This document shows positions 22,846-33,372 of a stretch of 64,000 nt of DNA, piece after piece. This DNA is from Oreohelix idahoensis (Eukaryota; Mollusca; Gastropoda; Stylommatophora; Oreohelicidae), in assembly GCA_024509875.1 (NCBI GenBank), contig JAMPIV010021244.1:62001-126000 (forward strand), in the 5' to 3' direction. Position 1 is the stretch's first letter, and each line of letters begins with the position of its first letter. Under the pieces are notes generated by a model, which was not told the origin of the DNA, searched no databases, and saw only the letters and a list, made by a program, of their open reading frames with translations. The position numbers were made by a program, and so were the translations under genes.

Positions 22846-24879
22846 TTAACAGTGATACAACGTCAAAATATCTCCAATGATACAACGTAGGAAAAAAAAA
22901 ACCAATGCGTAAGCTGCTGGAATACATGATCGCCCGCGCCGCGGGTCATCAGGTGTTAGACTTGAAGGCAAAACGGAACGAGGATCAAAAGACAAAAATC
23001 TGACTGAACGCGTACTTGAACTAGCGAGGTTAATGGACGCAAATTGGTGGGGGAACGGAGAAAAAGTCACGTTTCCCAAGTTGACATAAAGTAAGGAACT
23101 CGACAGAAGGGACCTTGGATATGATACGCCACAGTCATTTATTGGACGCTTTTGCGATACCAAGCCTTTTATTTGAATTCAGCGGCTAAACGCAGATGCT
23201 TGAAATATTACAAAATTCAAAAAGTAACTTTTTCTTAATATTAATGTTAGGAATATAAAAATTAGCTGGCCGGATGGCCCATTCTGAGCAGTGAAATAAT
23301 ATGCTTTTAATTATACAGACGGATAGATAATAATGAAGATAATGACAAAAGACAGTGTTGTTCACATCAGCGAAAGACTGCATTGAATCTAACATGTCAC
23401 TATTTGCACAAAAATCGCGACCTTGAAGACTCAAGTGTCCAAATCTAGTTAGAATAAAAGAGAAGGGGAATTGGTGGAAGCTGTGGCTAAAAATAACTTT
23501 ACAGACAAAAAGTGTAGAGGGGAGGAATAGGTTGGTTCAAAAAAAAACAAGTACGTTTTTGTGAAAACGCAAGTAGAGACGGACGGACTAACAGATAAAA
23601 ATCCATACTTGACTGAAGCATGACTGAATATGACTTTAGTGTAGGAAATTTGAATTTAAAAAAACCAAGGCATTGATTGGCCACAGACAATCATATTATC
23701 CGCGCTCAGACGAGCTTTTTTGCCATTTCTCAATAGTTGTCCAGTGATAGACACAGTAAATTTCAAGTGTGGTGATTTCCAAATGAAATAAATTGAAATA
23801 AGTTCAGGGACGCCATACTATAGCCAGCAGCTCAGCTGAGTTTTGCTAGCATTTCTGTGTTCTTTATTCATAATCTGGTCAGATTGAAATTATTTCTTTG
23901 CATATTTTGAATATTGTTTAATGTTTCGAGTGATTTGATACTGCCATATCGAAATCTAGCCTTACAAACAAGTAGGGATTTGCTCTAGACCCCCCGCCCT
24001 AGTTCAGGGTCTAGGGACAAACAATATACATAAACTCCAGCAAGGGTTAGGAAGGACAGATCAAGTGTTGAGAACAATGAAACATATTACCTATCCTATG
24101 TTAGGGCAGGAAACTAATAAATATATTTCAGAATCTGTAGTCTGGGAGGACCTATCTGATGTGAAACCACCATGGTAAAATGTGCTGTATGGTCAGAGAG
24201 ATCTGACCTGTCTATATGGTGTTGTTGTTGTGTAGTGTTGTGTCCAGACATGGTTAGAGAATGGAATTTTGACACATAGCCAATACTTTGATTGCAGAGC
24301 TGTGAGTTTCAGTTGTCACCAAGGCGGTGTAAACTAAGTTGGTGATTTTACCAGAGTGGATCCGTGCAGTAACGTTGTGTCAGAGCAGACTATTATTGCC
24401 CCCAAGCACGGAGAGGTGGGGCCACCAGATCTCAGCACCAGAGCTACATCTTCAAAGTTGAGTGAGCCTCTGGTCTGCTGGAAATTCACCAACTCCATTT
24501 AGTTACTAACAATCCCATAAAATTCCTGCCATTTCTGGACAAGGTGTAGTCAATATAGACTGGAGTGATGAGGCCACCCCAACAGCACAACCATTAACTA
24601 TCCTCCCAATTAGATGACTAGTATAAACATTGATAAAACTAAATAGTCTAGTACTTACATATGTACACTCTTGCATTTATTATGTAATATTCCATGCATT
24701 TCTTTCATAATTTCTAAATCTTTTATAAGTTCTGGTCAAAATAAAACTTGATCCAGAACAAAATAAATGTAAAAAATTTCTATCAAAAATTTTACACACT
24801 TGAGTTAGTTCAGTGTATTATAACATTTGTTAATATTATTAGACTTAGTAAATATCTGTGTGTGTGTCTATAAACTATC
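22846..24879. other. No gene recognised
   Basis: AT-rich sequence without supportable coding, RNA or repeat signal. Short minus-strand frames at 22.85-23.69 kb have no family motifs. Confidence 0.4.
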
Positions 24880-25060
24880 ACACCACATTACATATCATTA
24901 CCCTAGACATTTAACGTAGCCACATTCATTAGAAAAAAAAAAAAAAGATAAGTGTGAGGTCGTAGTGGTAGCGAGAAGGGCCTTCTGACAACTCTCAGTT
25001 ACATTTTATCTCAGGAGCCTTCACAGCTGACCTCATGCATCACACGTAGTACCATCACCA
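24880..25060 (+). mobile_element. Possible diverged LTR relic of the Gmr1-type family
   Basis: ACCCTAGACATTTAACGTAG near 24900 and CCTTCACAGCTGACCTCA near 25018 match, in order and spacing, the last 160 bp of the LTRs of E1, E2 and the solo LTR (ACCCTAGACA..AACGTAG and CCTTCACAGCTGATCTCA). The rest is too diverged to place an upstream end. Confidence 0.4.
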
Positions 25061-25134
25061 CCATACAATACCATCAAACCCACTACAGTCTCACTTCACT
25101 CCCCTAAGACAGTATCTGGTAAGGGACTATATTT

Positions 25135-25700
25135 TTTATTATTGCATCAGGCGTGTGTTACCGGGGTTCGAAAGGGGAACAGAGAATTGTAAAACTGTAA
25201 CCTACCCACGCCTGTCGTAAGAGGGTTAGACTACGGACAGGTTACCCCGTCCTGTAGACATTTTAAGTCACTAAAAACTTCATCAAAATAATATGAGCTT
25301 GAACCATAAAGCTAAGAGTCTTTCATAAATTGGTGCTTGCATTGAAGAGACGGATCGATGTGGTATGACAAGATCACTAGTGTGGAACTGATGACTAGAA
25401 CAAGTAGCCTACCAGTGGAACATGGATGAGTAGAAGACGTTGGAGATGGAAAGGACAAATACTGAGGAAACCTGTTGGTAGCATTACAAGGCAGACCTTG
25501 TTCTTGAATGCCCATTATAAGAGAGGTGGGGAGAGACCAAAGAACACAGGGAGAAGAGAACTGGAGACATACACGAAGAGATGAAGAAGATATGGGAAGA
25601 CCTTGAGCTGATGGCACGTGACAGGAAGATCTGGCACATGTTGAAGGCTAGTGCTCCTCGGGGAGCTGAAAGGGGGAACGTAAAATGGTAGTCCAATAGC
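25135..25700 (+). mobile_element. LINE A derivative: 5' head joined to 3' end
   Basis: 25135-25280 matches the conserved 5' head of LINE A (GTGTTACCGGGG, CGTAAGAGG, GGTTACCCCGTCCTGT). 25310-25700 matches its 3' end (GGTATGACAAGATCACTAG, TGAGGAAACCTG, ATGGCACGTGACAGGAAGAT), in the same orientation. The endonuclease and RT between them are absent. This fits an internally deleted, non-autonomous copy. Confidence 0.7.
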
Positions 25701-25814
25701 AGATACTGTCGTAGGGGAGTGGAGCCTTGACTATACTAGGTTCAGCTTCAAGAGGTGGAGTGACCAGTTCCCTTCCTCGCTGCCTTTTCCTTATAATCAT
25801 CAATTTCCTGTTCG

Positions 25815-25985
25815 TTCCTTATGGAGCATGGAGCCACCACTTTTAACAGGTCCTCTTACAAGAAGCTTGCACCATTCACATGTTACTGCAGCGATGGTTT
25901 CTGTAGGACTGTGTTTAATATGATGAGGTTACCAGTCTCATGGCACGCACAACCTCACATTAGTCGCCTTCTACGACATGTCCGA
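25815..25985 (+). repeat. Dispersed repeat family Q
   Basis: GGAGCCACCA, GAAGCTTGCACC, GAGGTTACCAGTCTCATGG and TTAGTCGCCTTCTACGACAT appear in the same order as at 21617-21790 and 31033-31187. Confidence 0.6.
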
Positions 25986-25986
25986 A

Positions 25987-26450
25987 CGAAAGAACGAACG
26001 AACTTTATTTTCAAAGGGTTGAGAATTGGGCACGCAGGCCCGTCTGACATTCTGTTCTTCCTTTCTGTCACCTTTCATACTGAATTCATTTATTCTCACA
26101 TGCATTTGACATATCAATTTCAAGGAATTCAACGTTGTAAAGTAAAATAAAATAGCACACTCATATTAACATTAACTACTTATAAACATGACATAAAATA
26201 TGTTGAAAAGTACAAACATCGTCATAAGAACCTACAGTTAACATTATAAGAAAGGATAGTCCGGAGGGGGGAGGGGGAGGCATGTAATCAGAACTCATAA
26301 AGTATTCGAAAAGTCTACGATTGTATGAATAGGGACTGAGGTTGTTTCTTAGGTTATGTGGAAGACAATTCCAAAGATGAGCAGCAGAGTACGCTAAGCT
26401 TTTCTTGAATAAGTCAAGCCTAGGCTTGGGTACGTGCAATTTGTTAAAGC
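25987..26450 (-). pseudogene. CR1/Jockey-like LINE, 3' fragment
   Basis: A minus-strand frame (26176-26439) starts VPKPRLDLFKKSLAYSAAHL and continues WNCLPHNLRNNLS and YNRRLFEYF. That is the characteristic last segment of CR1/L2/Jockey-type RT proteins (Y.AA.LWN.LP). The 3' UTR runs left to repeated TTCG units (complement GAACGAACGAAC at 25992-26001). The copy is truncated just upstream of this segment. Confidence 0.7.
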
Positions 26451-26454
26451 GTTA

Positions 26455-27115
26455 ACTGAGGGAGCAGTGGTTACATTCTTTTTCATTCTCATCAGAAATC
26501 CTGTGGGAACCGCACGGGAATCCTTTTATAATGTGCGCATTGTATTTTGTGTTCATTCAAGTAAATCCATAGTGTGTTGTGAATAGACAGAGGCGTTAGA
26601 CTGCTGATGTGGTACTGACGACTGCAGTGTGTGACGGGCCTGCAGATTTGGCATGAGTTCAGACTGAAGGCAGAGAGGAAGAGGAAGCAGAAGAAATAGT
26701 ATATGAGCCAGGGGAAGGTGACATGAACGACTGTTGACGCCGTATAGAAGAGTAGAGCACTGCAAGAGCAGAGGATGTGCGCGTGCAACATGTTATCGCT
26801 AGAGATATATAGGGGCAGGTATCAGATTTTGCTTCACTCCGGGCTTCAGTGTTCATTACTGCAGCAGACACATCAAAGTGTGACGAGAGAGTGTGTGGGA
26901 AGTGAGTTAATGTGTTTTATGCACCACATGCGCGTTTCCCCAACTGTTTGATATCTATCGCACCTTAACGACTTAATCTCGTAACGATTCATATAATTGT
27001 CCCACTTGGAAGTTGAATTTCCCCGCTCTTATTTTATTTGTCAAAGAGGGGAGTTAATGAAGGGAAAAAAGGCTTCTTTCATTACCTTTCAGCTCCACGT
27101 GAAACACATGCCTTC
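26455..27115. other. No gene recognised
   Basis: No supportable feature. Overlapping short minus-strand frames look like chance. Confidence 0.4.
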
Positions 27116-27270
27116 AGGAAACACGCACTAAGCCTTCCTGTCCTGTGCCATCCGTGCCAAGACTTTCCTTGTATCCACTACATGTCTATGCCTAATTCCT
27201 TTCTCCGAGTATTTTAGTTCTTCCTCTATATCTGTTACCCCGGGGAGGATTCCAGAACAGGACCATCTTT
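27116..27270 (-). pseudogene. LINE A 3'-end relic
   Basis: GCCTTCCTGTCCTGTGCCAT, GACTTTCCTTGT and CAGAACAGGAC match, in order, the 3' end of LINE A (compare 12.80-12.96 kb), with substitutions and gaps. Confidence 0.5.
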
Positions 27271-27280
27271 TTTTGTTTAA

Positions 27281-27865
27281 GGCTCGCCATTTAAATGCGC
27301 TTAATTTTTTTTTCTCTAACCAGCGGCACTCGAGCTTTCCAGCCCTTTTGGCCCAATGACATGTCATTGCGAGGCTGGGGGGTCAGTGGACTTTCCTTCC
27401 AACCCGGTCAGGAGCTTCGCACCTTCCCATCCACAGGGGGTTTATGTATGTTTAATGGTGGAAAGATTGTATAGCCTGAGAGCTTTTATAAGGCTCGCCA
27501 TTTAAATGCGCTTAATTAAGAGTTGTATGTTTAATGGTGGAAAGATTGTATAGCCTGAGAGCTTTTTTAAGGCTCGCCATTTAAATGCGCTTAATTAAGA
27601 GTTGTATGTTTAATGGTGGAAAGATTGTATAGCCTGAGAGCTTTTTTTAAGGCTCGCCATTTAAATGCGCTTAATTAAGAGTTGTATGTTTAATGGTGGA
27701 AAGATTGTATAGCCTGAGAGCTTTTTTAAGGCTCGCCATTTAAATGCGCTTAATTAAGAGTTGTATGTTTAATGGTGGAAAGATTGTATAGCCTGAGAGC
27801 TTTTTTAAGGCTCGCCATTTAAATGCGCTTAATTAAGAGTTGTATGTTTAATGGTGGAAAGCTTC
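27281..27865. repeat. Minisatellite, 79-bp unit, split by a SINE fragment
   Basis: GGCTCGCCATTTAAATGCGC starts units at 27281, 27492, 27571, 27651, 27730 and 27809, a period of 79-80 bp. The copies are nearly identical, differing mostly in T-run length. The first unit is interrupted after 27303 by the SINE fragment and resumes near 27446. Confidence 0.9.
27304..27445 (-). mobile_element. SINE fragment inside the minisatellite
   Basis: The complement of the tail and body of the SINE at 9738-10015: the T-run at 27305-27313, then CTAACCAGCGGCACTCGAGC, AATGACATGTCATTG and GAGGCTGGGGGGTCAGTGGA. The tRNA-like head is lacking, so it was truncated on insertion. It inserted before most of the array was amplified, or into only its first unit. 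Confidence 0.8.
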
Positions 27866-28454
27866 TTTATTTTATTTATTAAATGACTCAACCGAACGTG
27901 GCACAGTCAAAATAGTAAGTCTGAACATAAGGTGTAGTTGTCTCTGTATTAGCTCCGTACGTAATACAAGCATGCAGGGTATGTGGAGCAGTGGTGGTCT
28001 GTCGAAAATAAAGAACAGATAAAGGAAAGTTACTGTTGGCTGTATCTGAGAGAATGGAGTTGTAGAGATGGCGAGCCAGGTTACGCCTGAAGACGAACCA
28101 AAAGAGAAGATATCGACAAAATAGTGACGTTCACAGATACGAAAGATTTATCATACTGTCTGCTTGTTGTCATATGCGGTAGGCCGGATATTTGCGTCTT
28201 CTCACCAGAGACTGTGTCTGTTATTGTAAGAACGACCTGGCTTCTCGCTTCCTCCCATAAGACACTTGGTTTAAGCTATGCTGCCAAAATAGCTGTAAAT
28301 CTTCAGACAGCCCAGCTACCAGCTTGGATATGCTAGACAGAGAAGACATATCAATGCCTGCTGGAGACGTGAATGTAGTACCGCGTAGTCCACTGCCGGA
28401 GGCGAGTATAGGGTTAGAGGCCACACCGTAGTAGGCCCAGCTTTATGAGATGCG
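27866..28454. other. No gene recognised
   Basis: No supportable feature. Confidence 0.4.
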
Positions 28455-28893
28455 GTGACCAGTTCCCTTCACCGCTGCCTTCGCCTTCTTGAGAGTAGAA
28501 GGCACCATTTACAGCTGGGTACACAAACTCACGCGACGTCCTCCTATTCCGTGCCATCTGCTGAAGGTCTTTCCATGTCTTCCCTAACCCTTTTATTTCT
28601 GGCACTGGTTCTCATTAGAAGAAAAGATCAAATCAGCAACCCAAACTGCTTCCGACATTTTCTGGGTTGCGTCAAGTGCCTCTTTACAAGAAAAAAAACC
28701 CTTCTGTCTTAGATTGATGCGTTGAATTATTTTCTGTAACCAATATGCCTATATTGTTATTGAAGTTTTTGGGGCTTAAAGTTTTTACAGGCCCCATGCC
28801 CAACCCTTCTAAGACGTCTTTTACGACATACGTGGCAGGTTACATAGCTCCGACACTTTGCTTCCCTTTCGGGCCCCGGTAACACATGGGTGA
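28455..28893 (-). mobile_element. LINE A derivative: 5' head joined to 3' end
   Basis: On the minus strand, 28893-28750 matches the LINE A head (CACCCATGTGTTACCGGGGC, GGGCATGGGGCC). 28620-28490 matches its 3' end (TAAAAGGGTTAGGGAAGACA, GGCACGGAATAGGAGGACGT). The order and orientation are the same as in the 25.1-25.7 kb copy, again without endonuclease or RT. Confidence 0.6.
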
Positions 28894-28894
28894 T

Positions 28895-29735
28895 AAAGCG
28901 ATCAGAACAGGTTAAGTGTCAAAAGAGAAGCTGAATTCATACCTCACGTGTTCACAAAACATCTAATTTGTGTGTATATATTTGCCGCGGGAGTATTACG
29001 TCATGAATTCGCAGTACCGTAATTAACATCATTTGTTAATGTTAACAAACCGCAATTATATTTGGTTACGTTTCTGTTTGCTGAAGTTTTGTTTACCGTA
29101 GCCTGAAGTAATTGAACAGAAAGGGGAAGATGCATGACACAAGTAGCTGGGATAACTGCCTTTGGCGTCTCCGATCTGCGATTGAATTGCGTTTGTTTAA
29201 GGTGCGAGCCTGGGGGAGATTACGGTTGGCTGAAAATTCGTGGTCAATTAAAGTGTTGAGATTGCACGATAACATCGGGAAGGAGAAGATGCGTAAACGT
29301 AAGCTGTGTTGGTGTATGTGGAAGAAGTGGTATTTATTTTAGTTGGTAATGGCGACAGACGTGGTGTGGTCTCTTTTGACCCTACTTTTTTTCTTTCTTT
29401 TTTTTCGTTCACGCCTCGAAGCGGCGTGAGGAACTGAAGGTTCCTTCCTTGACCCACGTGCATCACATTGGCTGCTGTGAGCCCATATTGTCCTGCCCGT
29501 GCCCTAAAGCCAGATCTTCAACTGTTGTAGGCACGTAATGGTGGTTGATCAGACTCCATTCTCATATTATATCTGGTGTATTAAAAACGAAACATGCACT
29601 GGTGTTTTCTTTTGTATATCTACCACAGTCCCAGACTGAGTCACCGACTACATGGATTTCTGTAACTGGAAGCACTACTGCCAACGGAAAGATAAAAAGC
29701 ATAGTACAAATAACAGCCCCGTAATATTGTACATG
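28895..29735. other. No gene recognised
   Basis: No supportable feature. A T-rich tract lies near 29387-29405. Confidence 0.4.
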
Positions 29736-29737
29736 TG

Positions 29738-30075
29738 TTTGTTGATGTTTTTCAGGTTTTAAATTTCTGCATAACGGGGTAACCAGCCCGTTCGCAAGCC
29801 TCCTTAAAAGCCTTTTACGACATGCATGATAGGTCACAATGTTACTATTCTTTCCTTCCATTTCCGACCCCGGCAACATATGGGGCAATGGAGAACAAAA
29901 TAAAAATACAACCAAAAACCTACAGACTTTCATAATAGAAGGATTACTAATGTGAAACTGATGGCATGAACTAGACAAGCATCAGTGGAACAAGAAATGG
30001 GAAGACGTTGGAGATGGATAGGACCCATAGATCGAGGATTCCTCAGCAAAAGAGAGATTGGCAAGAGGGCGAAGA
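29738..30075. mobile_element. LINE A head (-) next to LINE A 3' end (+)
   Basis: 29738-29890 is a minus-strand copy of the LINE A head (CGGGGTAACCAGCCCG, TTTTACGACATGC, CCCCGGCAACATATGG). 29925-30070 is a plus-strand 3' piece (CTACAGACTTTCATAAT, CAGTGGAACAAGAAATGGGA, GGAGATGGATAGGACCCA). Their opposite orientation means two insertions, or an inversion. Confidence 0.55.
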
Positions 30076-30770
30076 TGGTTGTGTACCGCTCCACCTATGT
30101 ACCAGTCTTGACATATGGATGCGGGTCATAGGCAGTGACTGCAGCCCACAACAGCCAGCTCCAAACCTCAGAATTGGGGTACCTTAGGAAGGTGATTGAC
30201 GAGACATGGTCCGCAACCAGACGATACGTCATGCCCTCAAAACCCAGTCCCTGCAGACCCAAGTGGAGCAGTCCCAATTGGTATTGGTTTGACCATGTCT
30301 GCAGAATGGAAGAAGATCAGCTACCACAACAAATATAGGAAACCAAGAGCCAGGGATCCAGACCTCCAGGGCGACCCAGAGTTCGCTGGGCGGATGGGAC
30401 CTAAGACGCGTCAACAGTGAGAAATGCAGTTAGCGACCCATAGCTAGACTGCTTGCGTCAGGGTCAGCGAACCAGAGCTGACCAAGACCCTACTCCACCT
30501 CCAAGTGGTGGTCCTGGAAATAGGCTGCATCACTGCAGTCTGGCTGAGCGAGTAGGGATCGAAGAGGGAAGGCTAACCCGGTCCCAAAAATGCCGTGCTG
30601 AAGTCGGATGTGTCGGCCGAAAGGCGCAAATATCGCAGCTTCGCTGTAAACAGACACAACGCAACCAACGTCCTTTTCAGGACGAAGAAGAAGAAGAAGC
30701 TGGGCGGACAACATTAGACAATCCCTGAAGGACCGAGGAGAGCATGGCGTTCTCTCTTTTCCACCACCTT
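30076..30770 (+). pseudogene. RTE-like LINE 3' fragment, split by a GAA-tailed retroposon
   Basis: 30076-30394 encodes VYRSTYVPVLTYGC, then SQLQTSELGYLRKV, WFDHVCRMEEDQL and DPEFAGR in broken frames. 30709-30770 continues (GACAACATTAGACAATCCCT, matching 2770-2790). The insertion between them is 30395-30698. It is a relative of the copy at 2590-2930. Confidence 0.75.
30385..30708 (+). mobile_element. GAA-tailed short retroposon with 10-bp TSD
   Basis: The element is 30395-30698 (304 bp), flanked by GCTGGGCGGA (30385-30394 and 30699-30708). It begins TGGGACCTAAGACGCG and ends ..CCTTTTCAGGACGAAGAAG with five GAA units, like the copy at 11368-11679 on the other strand. Confidence 0.85.
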
Positions 30771-31032
30771 CACACCCCGTCTCCAATTTCGCGACCTACC
30801 ATAAGCGCATTGTTTATATAGATTGGTATTAGTTAAACCCTCCACACCCCAGGGTACACGACTAAGTAAGTAGCTATCAGTTAACAGAGAATAGAACAAA
30901 CTGTAACAGCAGTTCGGGTCACCATCGATAACCTTTCTTGCTTTTCTGATCTTGACCTACATGGTACCTTTTAAAAAAACAACAACAAAACTCGACGTTC
31001 TTAAATTGGAATCACAATTTTCCTTTTCGCTC

Positions 31033-31187
31033 ATTATGGGGGTATGGAGCCGCCACTGCAGCTGGACTCCATGCAGGAAACCTGCACCAAGCATTCATGG
31101 GCTCTTGCAGCGGTGGTTGCTGTAGAAATTTGTTTTACACGATGGGGTTGCCAGCCTCATGCACAACTGCGTATTTGGAATGCCAGT
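31033..31187 (+). repeat. Dispersed repeat family Q
   Basis: GGAGCCGCCACTGCAGCTGG, CAGGAAACCTGCACCAAGC and GGGGTTGCCAGCCTCATGCA are in the order of the other copies. The right end lacks the TACGACATGC block. Confidence 0.6.
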
Positions 31188-31311
31188 TAAGTTAAATTGG
31201 ATTGCCACCTGTTGGCCGGCAGATCTAGCATAGGTCTGTTACTGTTTCTTTCTTTCCGTCTGTCATTTGTGTTGTATACTGATCAAGTGGACTGATTATT
31301 TATTAACTGTT

Positions 31312-31591
31312 ATATCTTTTAAAGGGAGCCGCGGTAGCATAGTGGTTAGTGCACTGGCTTCCTAGCTCAGTGGTCTATGGTTCGATCCCCAGATGAGGTG
31401 GGATTTTTTTTTAGGCCGCAAACGGCTCCTGGGTCGACCCAGCCACAACTGGGTACTAGAGCAACTCTGGGAAGGTTAAGGCGGCCGGCGTGATGCTGAC
31501 CACATCACCCCTAGTGTGCCGATGGTCAAGAAAATATGGGCCTCAATGGGCGTGTAACGGGATCCTTTACCTTTTTTTAAATATCTTTTAA
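31312..31591 (+). mobile_element. tRNA-derived SINE with 11-bp TSD
   Basis: The TSD is ATATCTTTTAA (31312-31322 and 31581-31591). The head GGGAGCCGCGGTAGCATAGT with GTGGTTAGTGCACTGGC (A-box region) and TGGTTCGATCCCC (B-box) is clearly tRNA-like. It shares the GGAGCCGCG start with the SINEs at 9738 and 16071 but has a different body (GACCCAGCCACAACTGGGTA). Confidence 0.85.
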
Positions 31592-31626
31592 GCATTTCTG
31601 GCATGTTTTGCGAGTTAGAACATAAA

Positions 31627-31937
31627 GGGGTATGAGGCTTCTTAAAATGCTATAGAGGGGTGTGAGGCTTCTTAAGATGCTGTAAAGTGGTGTGAGGCTT
31701 CTTAAGATGTTGTAAAGGGGTGTGAGGCTTCATAAGACGCTTTAAAAGGGGTTTGAGGCTTCTTAAAATTATGTATAGGGTGTAAGGCTTCTTTAGATGC
31801 TGTAAAGGGGTGTGAGGCTTCTTTAGATGCTGTAAAGGGGTGTGAGGCTTCTTAAGATGCTGTAAAGGGGTGTGAGGCTTCATTAGATGCTGTAAAGGGG
31901 TGTAGGACCTCTAAAAGGTTAAGAAACACTGCTCTAG
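31627..31937. repeat. 30-bp minisatellite inside a hAT-like relic
   Basis: AAGGGGTGTGAGGCTTCTTA recurs about nine times with a 30-bp period. The array runs into GGTTAAGAAACACTG (to 31932), a hAT-like terminus. A single, unamplified version of the same sequence is at 32095-32200, ending GGTTAAGAGGCACTG. The array is therefore an internal expansion of a short hAT-type element. Confidence 0.65.
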
Positions 31938-32295
31938 ATAAAGGCTTGACGTAGTAGCTAGTTTTCATTATCAGATCCAAGACTAATGCCGTACTTTGAT
32001 TTATGTATCGTGTAAAAACTGCGGCAGAATTTGCTAACCGATGTTCGAGTTGTGGTTAGTGAAGAATTAGAAAAAACAACACCTTTTCCCCGACTTTGGC
32101 ATTTCTGGCATATTTAGCGAGCTAGAAGATATGGGGTGCGTGGCTTCCTAAGATGCTGCGAAGCGGTGCAGGACCTTTACAAGGTTAAGAGGCACTGTCT
32201 TAGAAGGTTTGCATTCAGATATGTATAGGACATTAGTTTCTGACATTCTAAATCACTGGCTTAAATAATTTATCTGTCATGTTTTTTGCTTTCAG

Positions 32296-32353
32296 GCTTC
32301 GGAATCTGGGTCAGACCTGTATCCTGAGATCTCTGTGGGAGGAATTTTAAACC
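32296..32353 (+). CDS. AUTS2/fibrosin-like protein, small exon
   Basis: A 58-nt exon between a strong acceptor (TTTTTTGCTTTCAG to 32295) and donor (GTAAGTAT from 32354). It encodes ASESGSDLYPEISVGGILN plus one base of the next codon. That phase matches the next exon at 44650 exactly, so the spliced frame continues without a stop. The acidic, Ser-rich composition fits the Ser/Asp-rich stretch before the low-complexity region in AUTS2-family proteins, but the segment is too short to assign a family alone. Upstream exons are not recognised in the window and are probably outside it, since this family is known for very long introns. Confidence 0.6.
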
Positions 32354-32554
32354 GTAAGTATCTTCGTCAGCTTTTTTCGCTTCTGGACTTTTAAGATTGC
32401 AACAGAATATGGGTGGGGGAGGTTACTTGTGGACAGACCTAGAGCCAGATGCTGTGTCTTTCACAGATGTGAATGGTAAGGAATGGGGAGAGAAGGATAA
32501 GCTATGCATAATGAAAATCATCTCTTGTTCCACAGGCTCTTGTACACTTCAGGT

Positions 32555-32805
32555 CTGTATGGAGCTTTAGCCTTCAGCGAATTCACGCCAGACCATCCTG
32601 CCGTGTGCCATCTGTTCAAATTCTTTCCATGTCTTTATATATATATATTTGTGTGTAGGTCTTTCACCAGTTCCCTTCATCATACATTTTTGAGTCTTCC
32701 TGTAATTCCTTGACCTTGGAGATTTCAGAGCAATAACTTTCTCATTATGCCATCAGATGGTTTTCTCAGCGTACATCCTCCTATTCAACACTAGCCTCAT
32801 CCCCT
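32555..32805 (-). pseudogene. LINE A 3'-end relic
   Basis: GCCTTCAGCGAATTCACGCC, CCGTGTGCCATCTGTTCAAA and TTCTTTCCATGTC follow the 3' end of LINE A (12.80-12.87 kb) with many changes. Confidence 0.5.
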
Positions 32806-32812
32806 TGTTCCA

Positions 32813-33372
32813 TATGTATTAGCCTGGTAAATTAATATTAGACAAACATAAAGGTATGTTTTCAGGCACTCGTAAGAAATAAAGAAGTAGAACACTTAGA
32901 CAACAGAAAAACAACAGACGTGAGTGGCTTACCCAGGGTTCGAACCCCGTACCTTCCGTACGACAACACCGCCTAGCTATACAAGCGAATCACACTAACC
33001 TCACGGCCAGCTAGGCATCCCCTAAAAAGGATGCTTTACTGACAGGTCATCAGTGCGAAACACAAGATAACACCGGAAGTTTACAATGGGCACCTCAGCC
33101 TATTAATGACGCAATCACTTCTGTTGTTCCTCTATTCTGCCTAGCTGGCCGTGAGGTTAGTGTGATTCGCTTGTATAGCTAGGCGGTGTTGTCGTACGGA
33201 AGGTACGGGGTTCGAACCCTGGGTAAGCCACCCACGTCTGTTGTTTTTCTGTTGTCTAAGTGTTCTACTTCTTTATTTCTTACGAGTGCCTGAAAACATA
33301 CCTTTATGTTTGTCTAATATTAATTTACTGTTTACAGGCCTCGGGTTTCCCTTCCTTATGTATTAGCCTGGT
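32813..33372. mobile_element. Palindromic tRNA-derived retroposon with 16-bp TSD
   Basis: The element is 32829-33356 (528 bp), flanked by TATGTATTAGCCTGGT (32813-32828 and 33357-33372). Arms of 189 bp (32829-33017 and 33138-33326) are inverted copies differing at about one base, with 120 bp between. Each arm carries a tRNA-like segment with a B-box GGGTTCGAACCC. The long TSD points to insertion by LINE machinery, not by a DNA transposase. A relative is at 63219-63684. Confidence 0.85.

Noticed and set aside
23960..24880. Full-length diverged LTR upstream of 24880
   Set aside because: Only the last about 160 bp match the LTR family convincingly. I could not find the LTR start or promoter block.
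31650..31883. Repetitive KPHTPLQHLK minus-strand frame
   Set aside because: Read-through of the 30-bp minisatellite.
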